Origin: Caldicellulosiruptor hydrothermalis 108
GTDB taxonomy: Bacteria; Bacillota; Thermoanaerobacteria; Caldicellulosiruptorales; Caldicellulosiruptoraceae
DNA: 64,000 nucleotides
Assembly: GCF_000166355.1 (NCBI RefSeq)
Contig: NC_014652.1
Span: 1,499,001 to 1,563,000, forward strand
Reading direction: 5' to 3'
The notes below the pieces were generated by a model. That model was not told the DNA's origin. It saw only the letters and a list, made by a program, of their open reading frames with translations, and searched no databases. Positions 19,656 to 29,065 of this stretch are shown here, piece after piece. Each line of letters opens with the position of its first letter. Positions within the stretch are counted from its first letter, which is position 1. Made by a program: the position numbers and the translations under genes.

Positions 19656-20969
19656 TTATAGTTTATAAACTTTGTCTGATTTTATGCTTTTTGTTGCGTT
19701 TCTTGTATCAAAAATGAGGTTAGCATTCTCTACGATAAACTTATAATCATATTTTGAGTGGTCTGTTGTGATAACAATTATATCATACTTTTTGAGCGAC
19801 TCTGCTGTAAAATCTACCGAGAAATATTGTTTGCCATTATAAGTAAAACTCGGTACATATGGGTCATTGTATTCTACCTCTGCATTCTCTTTTTCAAAAA
19901 TCTCGATAATTTTCAATGCAGGTGACTCTCTTATATCATCAATATCTTTTTTGTATGCCACGCCTAAAATTAAAATTTTTGAGCCGTTCAAAGGTTTTTT
20001 GAATTTGTTGAGGATTTTCATAACTCTTTCAACCACGTACTCTGGCATATAGTTGTTTATTTCACCAGCTATCTCAATGAGCCTTGTATGATAATCATAT
20101 TCACGCGCTTTCCAAGTAAGATAAAACGGGTCAATCGGTATGCAATGACCACCAAGCCCAGGTCCGGGATAAAATGCCATAAATCCATATGGTTTTGTCT
20201 TTGCTGCTTCAATGACCTCCCAAATATCAATGTTCATCCTTTCGCACAAAATAGCCATTTCGTTTACAAGGGCAATGTTTATATTTCTGAAGGTGTTTTC
20301 CAAAATCTTTTCCATTTCTGCAACTCGTGGAGAGCTAACCTTGAATACCTCTCCTTCTAACACATTCTCGTAAAGCCTTGCAGCTATCTCAGTACATGTT
20401 TTTGTCACACCGCCTACAACCTTTGGTGTGTTCTTTGTGTTATACACCTTGTTGCCCGGGTCAACTCTTTCAGGTGAAAAAGCTAAAAAGAAATCCTCAC
20501 CGCATTTTAGCCCACTTTCTTCCAAGATAGGTTTTACCACTTCTTCAGTTGTCCCTGGATATGTAGTACTCTCTAAAACAACCAACATCCCCCTGTGAAG
20601 GAATTTTGCAATCTCCCTTGTAGAATTTACAACGTACGAAATGTCTGGCTGTTTGTATTTATCAAGTGGAGTGGGAACACATATAGCAACAGCATCAACA
20701 TCACTAATTTTGCTGTAGTCAGTTGTGGCAAAGATTCTACCTTCCTTTACAAGATCAGCAAGTTCTTTGTCCACAACATCGCCTATATAATTTTGGCCTC
20801 TGTTTACCATGTCAACTCTCTTTTGCTGTATATCAAATCCAATAACCTTGTACCCTGCTTTTGCCTTTTCGACAGCAAGCGGAAGCCCTACATACCCAAG
20901 CCCCACAACTCCAATCACTGCTGTTTTGTTCTCAATCTTCTCAAGAAGTTTTTGTGCAATTTCATTCAT
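19656..20969 (-). CDS. Nucleotide-sugar 6-dehydrogenase (WbpA-type UDP-GlcNAc dehydrogenase)
   Basis: 437 residues with the three UDP-sugar dehydrogenase domains: NAD-binding (VGVVGLGYVGLPLAVEKAK), central helical, and C-terminal UDP-binding. The catalytic cysteine is in GPGLGGHCIPIDPFYL, and AFSPERVDPGN is typical of the WbpA/WecC group rather than of UDP-glucose dehydrogenase. It oxidises the C6 alcohol to a carboxylate using two NAD. The ATG overlaps the aminotransferase stop by one base (TAATG) with GGAGGGAG upstream. Substrate assignment rests on the neighbouring WbpB, D and E homologues. Confidence 0.88.
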   Translation of the reverse strand: MNEIAQKLLEKIENKTAVIGVVGLGYVGLPLAVEKAKAGYKVIGFDIQQKRVDMVNRGQNYIGDVVDKELADLVKEGRIFATTDYSKISDVDAVAICVPTPLDKYKQPDISYVVNSTREIAKFLHRGMLVVLESTTYPGTTEEVVKPILEESGLKCGEDFFLAFSPERVDPGNKVYNTKNTPKVVGGVTKTCTEIAARLYENVLEGEVFKVSSPRVAEMEKILENTFRNINIALVNEMAILCERMNIDIWEVIEAAKTKPYGFMAFYPGPGLGGHCIPIDPFYLTWKAREYDYHTRLIEIAGEINNYMPEYVVERVMKILNKFKKPLNGSKILILGVAYKKDIDDIRESPALKIIEIFEKENAEVEYNDPYVPSFTYNGKQYFSVDFTAESLKKYDIIVITTDHSKYDYKFIVENANLIFDTRNATKSIKSDKVYKL

Positions 20970-22078
20970 TATAAACTCCCTCCAAATTGATTTATTGAAG
21001 TTGTTATATACTCTATCTCTTCATCTGTCAGTTCAGGAAACATTGGAATTGCAAATAACTTTTTGCAAAGCCTTTCAGCAACCTCAAAATCACCTTCTTT
21101 ATATCCCAAAAAACTCAAAGCTTTAGTAAGATGTAATGGCACAGGATAATATATGCCTGTTGCAATTCCTTTCTGGGCTAAATATTCCATTATAAGCTCT
21201 CTTTTTTCATGTTGTAGAACATACAGATGATATATGTGTCCAAACTCAAAACTATTGCACTTTTTGGGGGTGACAAGTCCATCAAGCTTAAGCTCTGTAG
21301 AAAACTTTTGAGCTATTTCTATTCTTCTTCTATTCCAACTGTCAATATATTTGAGTTTAACAAGAAGTATTGCTGCCTGCACTTCGTCAAGCCTGCTGTT
21401 AAATCCTATCATTTCGTTGTAATACTTCTTTTTAGAACCATGCTGTCTGAGCATCCTTGCTTTTGAGGCAATCTCGTCAGAATCTGTTACAATCAGACCA
21501 CCGTCGCCAAACCCGCCTAAGTTCTTTGTAGGAAAGAACGAAAAACATCCCACATCTCCAATTGTGCCTGCTTTTTTCCCTTCAAATTCAGCACCAAATG
21601 CTTGGCAGGCATCTTCGATAATATACAAGTTATACTTTTTGGCAATTTGTACTATTTTCTTCATGTCACACACTTGACCAAATATATGGACAGGAATAAT
21701 AGCTTTTGTGCGCTCAGAAATCTTCTCTTCTATCTTTTCAGGGTCTATGTTGTACGACAGAGGGTCAATGTCAACAAAAACTGGTTTTGCACCCACTCTC
21801 ACTATTGCCTCAGCTGTTGCAAAAAAGGTAAAAGGAGTGGTTATAACCTCATCACCTTTTCCTATACCAAGGCTTTCAAGTGCTATGACAAGGGCGTCTG
21901 TACCATTTCCAACACCTATTGCGTGTTTTACATTCAGATATTCAGCACACTTTTTCTCAAACTCTGCAACTTTTGGTCCTAAAATATACTGTCCGCTTTC
22001 AAAGACTTCTTTCACACGTTCTATTATTTCCTGTGAAATGCTTTTGTACTGTCTTTTCAAATCAATAAGCGAAATCAT
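20969..22078 (-). CDS. DegT/DnrJ/EryC1/StrS aminotransferase (WbpE-like)
   Basis: 369 residues of the fold-type I PLP sugar aminotransferases. Visible landmarks are GVGNGTDALVIALE, the EDACQAFGAEFEG segment that stacks on PLP, and the Schiff-base lysine in CFSFFPTKNLGGFGDGG. The family aminates keto sugars on nucleotide carriers. Beside WbpA-, WbpB- and WbpD-like genes, amination of UDP-3-keto-GlcNAcA is the likely reaction. It lies directly after the chain-length protein and overlaps the dehydrogenase by one base. Confidence 0.88.
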   Translation of the reverse strand: MISLIDLKRQYKSISQEIIERVKEVFESGQYILGPKVAEFEKKCAEYLNVKHAIGVGNGTDALVIALESLGIGKGDEVITTPFTFFATAEAIVRVGAKPVFVDIDPLSYNIDPEKIEEKISERTKAIIPVHIFGQVCDMKKIVQIAKKYNLYIIEDACQAFGAEFEGKKAGTIGDVGCFSFFPTKNLGGFGDGGLIVTDSDEIASKARMLRQHGSKKKYYNEMIGFNSRLDEVQAAILLVKLKYIDSWNRRRIEIAQKFSTELKLDGLVTPKKCNSFEFGHIYHLYVLQHEKRELIMEYLAQKGIATGIYYPVPLHLTKALSFLGYKEGDFEVAERLCKKLFAIPMFPELTDEEIEYITTSINQFGGSL

Positions 22079-22121
22079 TTTTAGTCCTCATCTCCATTCT
22101 AATTTTGATATTTTGAAAAAA

Positions 22122-22907
22122 TTATAAATTCTGGATAATATATTTTCTCTCTCTATATATTACATACAAAATTGCCACAATCACACCTGCCAGCATTCCA
22201 GCAACAACTCTCAATGCCTTTTCGAACTTGCTTCCAGCAGACTCATATACCTTCACCTTTCCATATTGATAAATGGCACTCTTTAAATCAATCACTTTGT
22301 TGTAATGTCCATTCACCCACTTGATAAGACTTATAGCAGCTGAAATCTGGCTTAGTTGTTCTTGTTCACTTCCAGTTAACCTTGTCTTTTCATATTTGCT
22401 TCTTTCAAGCAAAAGCTCATCCAAAAGTTTTTGAGCAGCTTCTGACTTACTTTTCAAATCTGAGATTACCTGGTTATCCAAACTTTTGAGATATTCATTT
22501 AGCATATTCTGAGCAGCAGTCTGTGAATCTGCAACAGCTTTTACAACAACATAGTTTATACCACTCTTTGAAGCTTTAGGTTCAATAAAAACCCCAAATC
22601 TCTCATCTTCACCATATCTGCTTGTGACATAGTCAATAAAAGGAGGGTTTAGCGCCACCATCTCTAAGTATTCTTTGTTCAAATCCAATGCAGTCACGTT
22701 AGAATACAGACCTTGCACCATATTGGAAACGTCGGGTGATGAAGTATTGAAGTTGAATGGATTCAAAAGATTATTATCAAGCCTTAGGTTTGTCTCAGCC
22801 GTCCACAAAGTTTTTGTAAAAAATTGTACAATCACAGCTGATAGTATCAAAAATAAGATAATTATTGCTGTCATTTCCTTAATCCTCTTTTTAAATATAT
22901 AAATCAT
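22122..22907 (-). CDS. Wzz-type polysaccharide chain-length determinant protein
   Basis: 261 residues with one membrane helix at each end (about 12-31 and 232-252) and an extracytoplasmic middle containing a coiled coil (SKSEAAQKLLDELLLERSKYEK), the Wzz/YveK topology. Such proteins set the length of glycans made by a Wzy polymerase. No cognate tyrosine kinase is next to it. It starts the polysaccharide gene run, directly downstream of the ComEC-like lipoprotein. The classic Pro/Gly-rich motif before the second helix is not obvious, so the assignment leans on topology and context. Confidence 0.7.
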   Translation of the reverse strand: MIYIFKKRIKEMTAIIILFLILSAVIVQFFTKTLWTAETNLRLDNNLLNPFNFNTSSPDVSNMVQGLYSNVTALDLNKEYLEMVALNPPFIDYVTSRYGEDERFGVFIEPKASKSGINYVVVKAVADSQTAAQNMLNEYLKSLDNQVISDLKSKSEAAQKLLDELLLERSKYEKTRLTGSEQEQLSQISAAISLIKWVNGHYNKVIDLKSAIYQYGKVKVYESAGSKFEKALRVVAGMLAGVIVAILYVIYRERKYIIQNL

Positions 22908-22926
22908 TTTTCAGCTTTTCTCCTTT

Positions 22927-23814
22927 CTATCTCTGGGTGATGAGTTTCAATGTGCCATCTGGGAATATCAGTGCAGCAATGTTGCCATTTTGTTCTGTTG
23001 TAAATATTTTAACTTTAAATTTCTCCAATCTCCTTATTGTGGATGAGTGCGGATGACCGTACGGATTGTCTTTTCCCACACTTATGATAGCCACTTTGGG
23101 ATTTACCTTTTCTAAAAATAAACTTGAAGTTGCAGCATAGCTTCCATGATGAGAAACCTTCAAAACATCTGCCTTTATATCATGAACATTCCTTACTACG
23201 TCATATTCCACATTCTTTGAAATATCGCCAGTAAATAACACCCTTTTTCCCGCAAATTCAAGCATGACAACCACACTTGAATCATTCAAATCATCATAAT
23301 CTTTAAGAGGTGACAAAAAAGTCAATGTAACACCATTTAATTTCAGTCTATCAAATGGTCTTGCAATTGAAATCTTTAGGTTCTTTTTCTTCAGTGCGTT
23401 TAGCATATCCTCAAATGTCTGAGTATTTGTTGTTTTATTGTTTGTATAAAATCTTTCTATGTCATATTTAGAAATAATCTTGTCCATATTGCCAATATGG
23501 TCCTCATGCGGATGAGTTGCAATCACCACATCCAATTTTTTGACATTTAATCTATCTAAGGTTTGTAAAACATCCTGTTCAGCAGAATTCGGTCCTGAGT
23601 CAATCAATACAAACTTATTTTCGGGTGTTTTTATCAGTATACTATCTCCCTGACCTACATCCAAAAAAAATACACTACATACTTGCTTATCTAAAAACTG
23701 GGCTGAATTTGTTCCCCAAAAGTCAGAAGTTTGAAATAGATACGAACATCCACTTAAAAAAAGAAAGAAAGCAATTGTTATTAAAAGAACATATACTGAA
23801 AATTTTCTTTGCAT
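22927..23814 (-). CDS. Secreted ComEC-like metallo-beta-lactamase-fold lipoprotein
   Basis: 295 residues. A lipoprotein signal (ITIAFFLFLSGCSY) puts the lipid on Cys at about residue 23. The rest is one metallo-beta-lactamase domain of the ComEC/Rec2 C-terminal type: FFLDVGQGDSILIKTP, the metal motif ATHPHEDHIGN, VLFTGDISK and VSHHGSYAATS. In ComEC this domain is proposed to degrade the non-transported DNA strand; free-standing secreted copies are common in Firmicutes and mostly uncharacterised. It lies between etfA and the Wzz-like gene with short gaps. Confidence 0.85.
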   Translation of the reverse strand: MQRKFSVYVLLITIAFFLFLSGCSYLFQTSDFWGTNSAQFLDKQVCSVFFLDVGQGDSILIKTPENKFVLIDSGPNSAEQDVLQTLDRLNVKKLDVVIATHPHEDHIGNMDKIISKYDIERFYTNNKTTNTQTFEDMLNALKKKNLKISIARPFDRLKLNGVTLTFLSPLKDYDDLNDSSVVVMLEFAGKRVLFTGDISKNVEYDVVRNVHDIKADVLKVSHHGSYAATSSLFLEKVNPKVAIISVGKDNPYGHPHSSTIRRLEKFKVKIFTTEQNGNIAALIFPDGTLKLITQR

Positions 23815-23846
23815 TACTTAAACTTCCTCCAGTGCACCTCAAAAAA

Positions 23847-24851
23847 TCAGCAGCCTTTGAGCCTACTTTTAAAAGCTTTTATAAAACTTTTCATAATAGA
23901 GGTAGCATCTGCTACAATCCCGTAATGAGCAATTTTAAAAATCTGCGCATCTTTGTTTTTGTTAACTGCTATTATGAGTTTTGGATTGCCAATCCCACAA
24001 ATATGATGGGCTGCACCCGAAACACCAAAAGCAAAATATATCTGTGGTGATACAATCTTGCCACTTTGACCAATTTGATATTCTTTGTCAATCCAGCCCA
24101 TGTCAACAAGCGGCCGCGTGACACCCACCGCACCGTTTAAGATATTTGCAAGTTCAAAAGCATATTTTAAATTTTCCTTGTCTTTGATTCCCCTTCCTAC
24201 ACCAATAACTATTTTAGCACTTTCAAGTTTGTTATCAATACTCTGAGCTAAATTTTTTTCAATAATCTTAATTCTGCCAGAAAAAGGCTCAAAGTTCTCA
24301 AAGAGACTTTCAACAATCTCTACTTTACTATCAATGGTCTCAAAAGAACATTCAGCTACATTTTTTATCTTTAACGTAGCAAAGACAATAGAAGAATTTT
24401 TGACTAAAATCTCAGCGTTTATATTTCCTGCATATGCAGGCTTTAAAAAACTGTAGTTATGAGTACTCTCATCAAAAATAAGGTCTGTACAATCAACAGC
24501 AAACCCACATGAAAAGCGTGCAGCAACTCTTGCTAAAATTGACTTTATAAAATCGCTTGATATTGAAATGACAGCATGAGGTTTTATTGTATTTATATGC
24601 TGGGTTATAGCTTCGATGTAAGGCTGTTCCCAGTCTGAAAAAAGTTCATTTTCATAGATGACAATTTGACTTACTGGAAGTGTTTTCAGGTAATTTATAT
24701 CTTTATCTTCCACTTGCCTATTCGAATATAGGTATAAAATAATCTTTTTATCTTTAACTGTAATTCTGCTCTCAATGAAAGAAAGAAGAGAAGCAAGTTG
24801 TGAGATTTCATCAACATGATAAATTGCCGGCACAAATATCACATGTTCCAT
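23847..24851 (-). CDS. etfA: Electron transfer flavoprotein alpha subunit
   Basis: 334 residues. The C-terminal FAD domain is clear: VIGVGRGIKDKENLKYAFEL, then QIGQSGKIVSPQIYFAFGVS with GAAHHICGIGNPKLIIAVNK and HYGIVADATS. The N-terminal domain is more divergent. With EtfB it carries electrons from the acyl-CoA dehydrogenase encoded upstream. No ETF:quinone oxidoreductase or ferredoxin gene is adjacent, so the acceptor is unknown, and whether the pair bifurcates electrons cannot be told by eye. Confidence 0.93.
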   Translation of the reverse strand: MEHVIFVPAIYHVDEISQLASLLSFIESRITVKDKKIILYLYSNRQVEDKDINYLKTLPVSQIVIYENELFSDWEQPYIEAITQHINTIKPHAVISISSDFIKSILARVAARFSCGFAVDCTDLIFDESTHNYSFLKPAYAGNINAEILVKNSSIVFATLKIKNVAECSFETIDSKVEIVESLFENFEPFSGRIKIIEKNLAQSIDNKLESAKIVIGVGRGIKDKENLKYAFELANILNGAVGVTRPLVDMGWIDKEYQIGQSGKIVSPQIYFAFGVSGAAHHICGIGNPKLIIAVNKNKDAQIFKIAHYGIVADATSIMKSFIKAFKSRLKGC

Positions 24852-24891
24852 TTCTCTTTTTAGTCCCCCTTATGAAATTGAAATTTAACGT

Positions 24892-25680
24892 TTATAAAAA
24901 CCTCATAACAAGGTCGGCTATACATTCTATTTGAGCAGCTTCAAGGCCTTCATAAATCTCACATTTAACATCTTCAAAGCTTTGTTCAACAAATCTATCG
25001 ACCGAGGTCTTTGAACCTTCTGCTCCTACTTTGCTAAAATCAAAGTTTTCTAAATCATCTAAACTCAAGACTTGAGGAGTATAAGAAAGAGCTTTTATCA
25101 TAAGGCTCAGTTTTGGAAGCCTAAGAAATGCACTATCTTTCTTAACAGAAACCAGTGCTGGTAGTTTAACCTCAAACCTAAATAGTTGATTTTTAAATTT
25201 TCTTTCAATTTCAATGCGTTGCAAATCAAAAACTTTTATATTAGTTGCAAATGATATGTGAGGAATATTAAGATATTCCGCTATCTGAGGTGGGACAATA
25301 GATGTCTCACCATCTAAGGAAGACTCACCACACAGTACCAAGTCAAAATTGCCAAGCTTTTCAATAGCCTTTGCCAGCGCATACGCAGTAGAATACGCAT
25401 CAGAACCAGCAAGTCTTTTGTCGCTCAAAAGTACACAGCTGTCACAACCAACCTCTATAAGTTCTTTTATTTTGCTTTCACACTCAGCAGGACCCATTGA
25501 AAGGGTTGTGATATGAACATCTTTATAAACATCTTTTATTCTAAGAGCAAATTCTAAAGCGCTAAGGTCTGCAGGATTGTTCATCAAATGCTGAGCATTT
25601 CTTTTTATTGTCCTGGTTTCAGGATTATACTCCACCTTTTCCGGATCAACGACTTGTTTTATACACACAAGAATTTTCAT
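24892..25680 (-). CDS. etfB: Electron transfer flavoprotein beta subunit
   Basis: 262 residues. ILVCIKQVVDPEKVEYNPET at the start and the FDLVLCGESSLDGETSIVPP nucleotide-binding segment identify EtfB, and GCDSCVLLSDKRLAGSDAYSTA is also typical. The gene lies 32 bases after the dehydrogenase and 40 bases before etfA, consistent with one transcript. GGGGGAG lies about ten bases before the ATG. Confidence 0.95.
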   Translation of the reverse strand: MKILVCIKQVVDPEKVEYNPETRTIKRNAQHLMNNPADLSALEFALRIKDVYKDVHITTLSMGPAECESKIKELIEVGCDSCVLLSDKRLAGSDAYSTAYALAKAIEKLGNFDLVLCGESSLDGETSIVPPQIAEYLNIPHISFATNIKVFDLQRIEIERKFKNQLFRFEVKLPALVSVKKDSAFLRLPKLSLMIKALSYTPQVLSLDDLENFDFSKVGAEGSKTSVDRFVEQSFEDVKCEIYEGLEAAQIECIADLVMRFL

Positions 25681-25712
25681 CTTTCAAAAACTCCCCCTCA
25701 AGTCTTAAAGAT

Positions 25713-26858
25713 TTAATACTCTTTTATGATTTCAGACGCGATAATATTTCTCTGAATTTGATTTGCGCCTTCAAATATCTGAGTTACTTTAGCATCCCTC
25801 ATCATCTTTTCAACCGGATAGTCTTTAACATATCCATTTCCACCCATAATCTGAACGGCATCAGTGGTGACCTTCATAGCAACATCAGATGCAAAAACCT
25901 TGCACGCTGAAGATTCCTTTGAAAAATCCTTTGCACCACTATCAATCATTCGGCATGTTGAATAAAGCATAGCTCTTGCAGCTTCGATATTTATGTACAT
26001 GTCAGCCAGCATATGCTGGATTGCCTGAAAGGATGAAAGAGGTTGTCCGAACTGGACCCTTTCTTTTGCATACCTGATTGCATACTCATAGGCACCTTGA
26101 GCAATTCCAACAGCCATTGCAGCCACTCCAGGACGTGTCCTGTCAAACGTCTTCATTGCAACAATAAACCCTGTCCCTTCACGACCTAAAAGATTTTCCT
26201 TGGGAACTTTACAATCTTCAAATATAAGCTCTGTGGTAGAAGATGCTCTTATGCCCATCTTGTCCTCTTTTTTACCACAATAAAACCCTTCATATCCCTT
26301 TTCTACAATGAAAGCTGAAATTCCGCGCGGTCCTTTTGATTTGTCGGTTACTGCAAATACCACATACACGTCAGCTTCACCGCCGTTTGTAATCCAATGC
26401 TTGCTACCATTTAAAATATAATAATCTCCTTTTTTCTCTGCAGTTGTCTTTATACTGCTCACATCACTTCCAGCATCAGATTCTGTCAATGCAAACGCGG
26501 CTATCAACTCTCCTTTTGCTATTTTAGGTAAATACTTTTTCTTTTGTTCTTCTTTACCGTAAAGAATTATAGGATATGCACCCAGAGCTGTTGCAGCGTA
26601 TGATACCGCAACACCTGCACAATTTCTTGAAAGCTCTTCTACAACAAGGCACATTTCCATAACACCGCCACCAAACCCACCGTACTCTTTAGGAATGTAT
26701 ACACCAGTGAGCTCTGTGTATGCTAAAAGGTCCAATATATCTCTTGGGAATATACCTTCTTTGTCATATTTTATTGCAACCTTTGACACGTATTCATCTG
26801 AAATCCTTTTTGCAAGTTTCTTTATAATCTTTTGTTCTTCACTTAAAAAATATTCCAC
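25713..26858 (-). CDS. Acyl-CoA dehydrogenase
   Basis: 381 residues, the usual size of short- and medium-chain acyl-CoA dehydrogenases. The FAD signatures are present ([20 protein letters not shown] and [16 protein letters not shown]), and the catalytic-base glutamate of the butyryl-CoA class is in [18 protein letters not shown]. The start is GTG, the best in-frame choice after GGGGGC. It heads a three-gene unit with etfB and etfA. No thiolase, crotonase or hydroxyacyl-CoA dehydrogenase is nearby, so a branched or amino-acid-derived acyl-CoA substrate is possible. Confidence 0.93.
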   Translation of the reverse strand: MEYFLSEEQKIIKKLAKRISDEYVSKVAIKYDKEGIFPRDILDLLAYTELTGVYIPKEYGGFGGGVMEMCLVVEELSRNCAGVAVSYAATALGAYPIILYGKEEQKKKYLPKIAKGELIAAFALTESDAGSDVSSIKTTAEKKGDYYILNGSKHWITNGGEADVYVVFAVTDKSKGPRGISAFIVEKGYEGFYCGKKEDKMGIRASSTTELIFEDCKVPKENLLGREGTGFIVAMKTFDRTRPGVAAMAVGIAQGAYEYAIRYAKERVQFGQPLSSFQAIQHMLADMYINIEAARAMLYSTCRMIDSGAKDFSKESSACKVFASDVAMKVTTDAVQIMGGNGYVKDYPVEKMMRDAKVTQIFEGANQIQRNIIASEIIKEY

Positions 26859-26900
26859 CTTAAAAATTCGCCCCCTACTTTTGCAGTATCCTTCTTCATT

Positions 26901-26930
26901 AGTTTATCAGATGAAATTCTCTATTGTCAA
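26901..26930 (-). promoter_or_regulatory. Promoter for the acyl-CoA dehydrogenase/etfBA unit
   Basis: TTGACA (26925-26930), an 18-base spacer and TAAACT (26901-26906) on the minus strand. The -35 box sits within the near-palindrome TTGTCAAACAA. A second palindrome, AACAATAATTGTT, lies further upstream towards tmcAL. Either may be an operator, but I recognise no specific consensus. Confidence 0.5.
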
Positions 26931-27048
26931 ACAATCATAAATTTTTTACATTGATGGGTTTATTTTGTAACAATAATTGTTGTATTGCGTGATTATTTTT
27001 TGATATCATACTTCATATAAAAAAACTGTCCTGGGGAAGGATTACAAA

Positions 27049-28251
27049 ATGAAGGTTGCTGGAATAGTAGTAGAATACAACCCTTTTCACAATGGACACC
27101 TGTACCATCTGCAAAAGACAAGAGAAATAACAAATGCAGACATAGTTGTGGGCGTAATGAGCGGTAACTTTATTCAAAGAGGAGAACCTGCAATTGTAAA
27201 CAAATGGGCAAGGACAAAGATGGCTATTTTAAACGGAGTAGATGTCATCTTTGAGCTTCCATTTGCATATGCCTGTAACAGCGCTGAAATATTTGCATAC
27301 GGTGCAATATCCATTTTAAACCAGCTTGGCGTTGACTTTATTGTTTTTGGCTCAGAATGCGGTGATATAGATAAGCTTAAAGAAACTGCTAAACACTTGG
27401 CATTTGAAGAAGATGATTTCAAGTCAAGTTTGAAAAGTTATTTGAAAGAAGGGTATTCCTTCCCAAAAGCTCGTGAACTTGCTCTTATCAAAACATGTAA
27501 AACCAATATTGAATTTTCTTCTAACAACATACTTGGAATTGAATATATCAAATGGATTTACAGGTTAAGTTCAAAGATTGAACCATTTACTATAAGAAGG
27601 ATAGGTACCTCTTATAATGACCCCAACCTCACACAAGACACATACGCTTCAGCTACTGCTATAAGAAGAAACATAAATAACCTGCAGGCAATCAAAAACA
27701 AAATGCCATCTGCTTCTTATGAAATACTGATAGAAGAATTTGAAAGCGGAAGAGGACCTGTGTTTCTTGAGGATTACTTTAAGCTCTTTATCTACAACGC
27801 TATCGTTGTACCAGATTTTTTGAAAGACAAAATTGATGTCAAAGAAGGGCTTGAAAATAGATTTGAAAAGTACATTTTCAATTCTCCATCAGTGCAACAT
27901 CTTCTTGAGAATGTAAAAACTAAAAGATATACCCTTACAAGACTTCAGAGAATATTCATACACGCTATTGTGAGAAACAATTTTGACCAAAAAACTCTTC
28001 TTTCCATTACACCTTATGTGAGAGTTTTGGGATTCAACCATAAAGGAAAAGAATATTTAAATAAGATAAAAGACAAAATTGAGTATATCACAAAACTAAA
28101 TCAGCAGTGGTTAAAAAACCCTCAATACAAAGAGCTTCTTGAACTTGAAATAAGGTCTTCAATGCTGCATGCCCTGCAATATAAAGATTTTCACAAATAT
28201 CTGCAGACAGAATTTAAATCATCTCCTATCTATATCAGTTCAAGAAGCTAA
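27049..28251 (+). CDS. tmcAL: tRNA(Met) cytidine acetate ligase TmcAL
   Basis: 400 residues. The nucleotidyltransferase-like start VEYNPFHNGHLYHLQKTREI and the following VVGVMSGNFIQRGEPAI segment are diagnostic of the YlbM/TmcAL family. The enzyme uses ATP and acetate to make ac4C at the wobble position of elongator tRNA-Met. In Bacillus it lies in the ylb cluster with ylbK, ylbJ, coaD and rsmD, all nearby here but rearranged. Its 3' end overlaps the converging ylbK by 12 bases. Confidence 0.93.
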   Translation: MKVAGIVVEYNPFHNGHLYHLQKTREITNADIVVGVMSGNFIQRGEPAIVNKWARTKMAILNGVDVIFELPFAYACNSAEIFAYGAISILNQLGVDFIVFGSECGDIDKLKETAKHLAFEEDDFKSSLKSYLKEGYSFPKARELALIKTCKTNIEFSSNNILGIEYIKWIYRLSSKIEPFTIRRIGTSYNDPNLTQDTYASATAIRRNINNLQAIKNKMPSASYEILIEEFESGRGPVFLEDYFKLFIYNAIVVPDFLKDKIDVKEGLENRFEKYIFNSPSVQHLLENVKTKRYTLTRLQRIFIHAIVRNNFDQKTLLSITPYVRVLGFNHKGKEYLNKIKDKIEYITKLNQQWLKNPQYKELLELEIRSSMLHALQYKDFHKYLQTEFKSSPIYISSRS

Positions 28252-28998
28252 ATTCTTTAAGTTTTCTAACTCCTCTTCTGCCCTTTTCTTTCCTCTTTGA
28301 TACGCCTTTTCTACATCGGCAAGGGTATATGGATTTATATCCTCAAGATCAATCTTTATAAGATAGTCAAGATAACCTTGTTTGAGTCTGAATATCTCCT
28401 CTCCCATGATATCAATTGTTGTCATTATCATTTCTAAAATATTCTTGGGTTCTTTGAGCAAGCCTTTGCCTGAAACATCAACACCAATTACAAATTCACA
28501 ACCGTTTTCTCTCAAGACCTTTCCCGGCACTTTGTCTACTACCGCTCCATCAACCAGCACAGTATCCCCTATTTTATATGGTGGAAGAACACCAGGAACA
28601 GATATGCTGCTTCTTACAGCATCATATAAACTTCCCTCGCTGAAGACCACCTGCTCACCTCTTAAAAGGTCTGTTGCAACAACATAAAACGGATATTTCA
28701 AATCAGAAAACCTTTTATCTCTCAAAAAAAGCTTTAAAATCTCTTCTATATTTTTACCTGAAATGAGAGCATTTTTTCTTACTTTAAAATCTATAAGTAT
28801 GTCATTTCTTATTTGCTTTGCCACCTTATATATAAGGCCAAGGTCATATCCAAGACAGTAAAATGCGCCTATAACAGCACCAATGCTTGAACCTGAAAAA
28901 GCTTCAAATTTAAACTCCTTTTCCAGAACTTCTATAACCCCTATGTGTGCAAATCCTCTCATTGCACCAGAACCAAGTGCAAGCGAAACTTTTTTCAT
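28240..28998 (-). CDS. Patatin-like phospholipase family protein (YlbK-like)
   Basis: 252 residues from the ATG at 28998, which has GGAGGG four to five bases upstream. The patatin fold is visible as the oxyanion loop LALGSGAMRGFAHIGV, the nucleophile elbow GSSIGA (Ser of G-x-S-x-G) and the catalytic Asp in VLVDGAVVDKVPG. These proteins are Ser-Asp dyad acyl hydrolases; the substrate of YlbK is unknown. It is divergent from ylbJ and converges with tmcAL. The upstream extension of the open frame runs over the promoter region and is unlikely to be coding. Confidence 0.88.
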   Translation of the reverse strand: MKKVSLALGSGAMRGFAHIGVIEVLEKEFKFEAFSGSSIGAVIGAFYCLGYDLGLIYKVAKQIRNDILIDFKVRKNALISGKNIEEILKLFLRDKRFSDLKYPFYVVATDLLRGEQVVFSEGSLYDAVRSSISVPGVLPPYKIGDTVLVDGAVVDKVPGKVLRENGCEFVIGVDVSGKGLLKEPKNILEMIMTTIDIMGEEIFRLKQGYLDYLIKIDLEDINPYTLADVEKAYQRGKKRAEEELENLKNLAS

Positions 28999-29065
28999 TT
29001 TACCCTCCATACAGCAATAATATTTTAAGTAGAATACCATTTAAATATGTATTGGAGCAGAGCAC

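Noticed and set aside
28999-29040. Longer start for the patatin-like protein
   Set aside because: The extra 14 codons lack a ribosome site, include the GGAGGG of the downstream ATG, and leave no room for promoters of the divergent genes.
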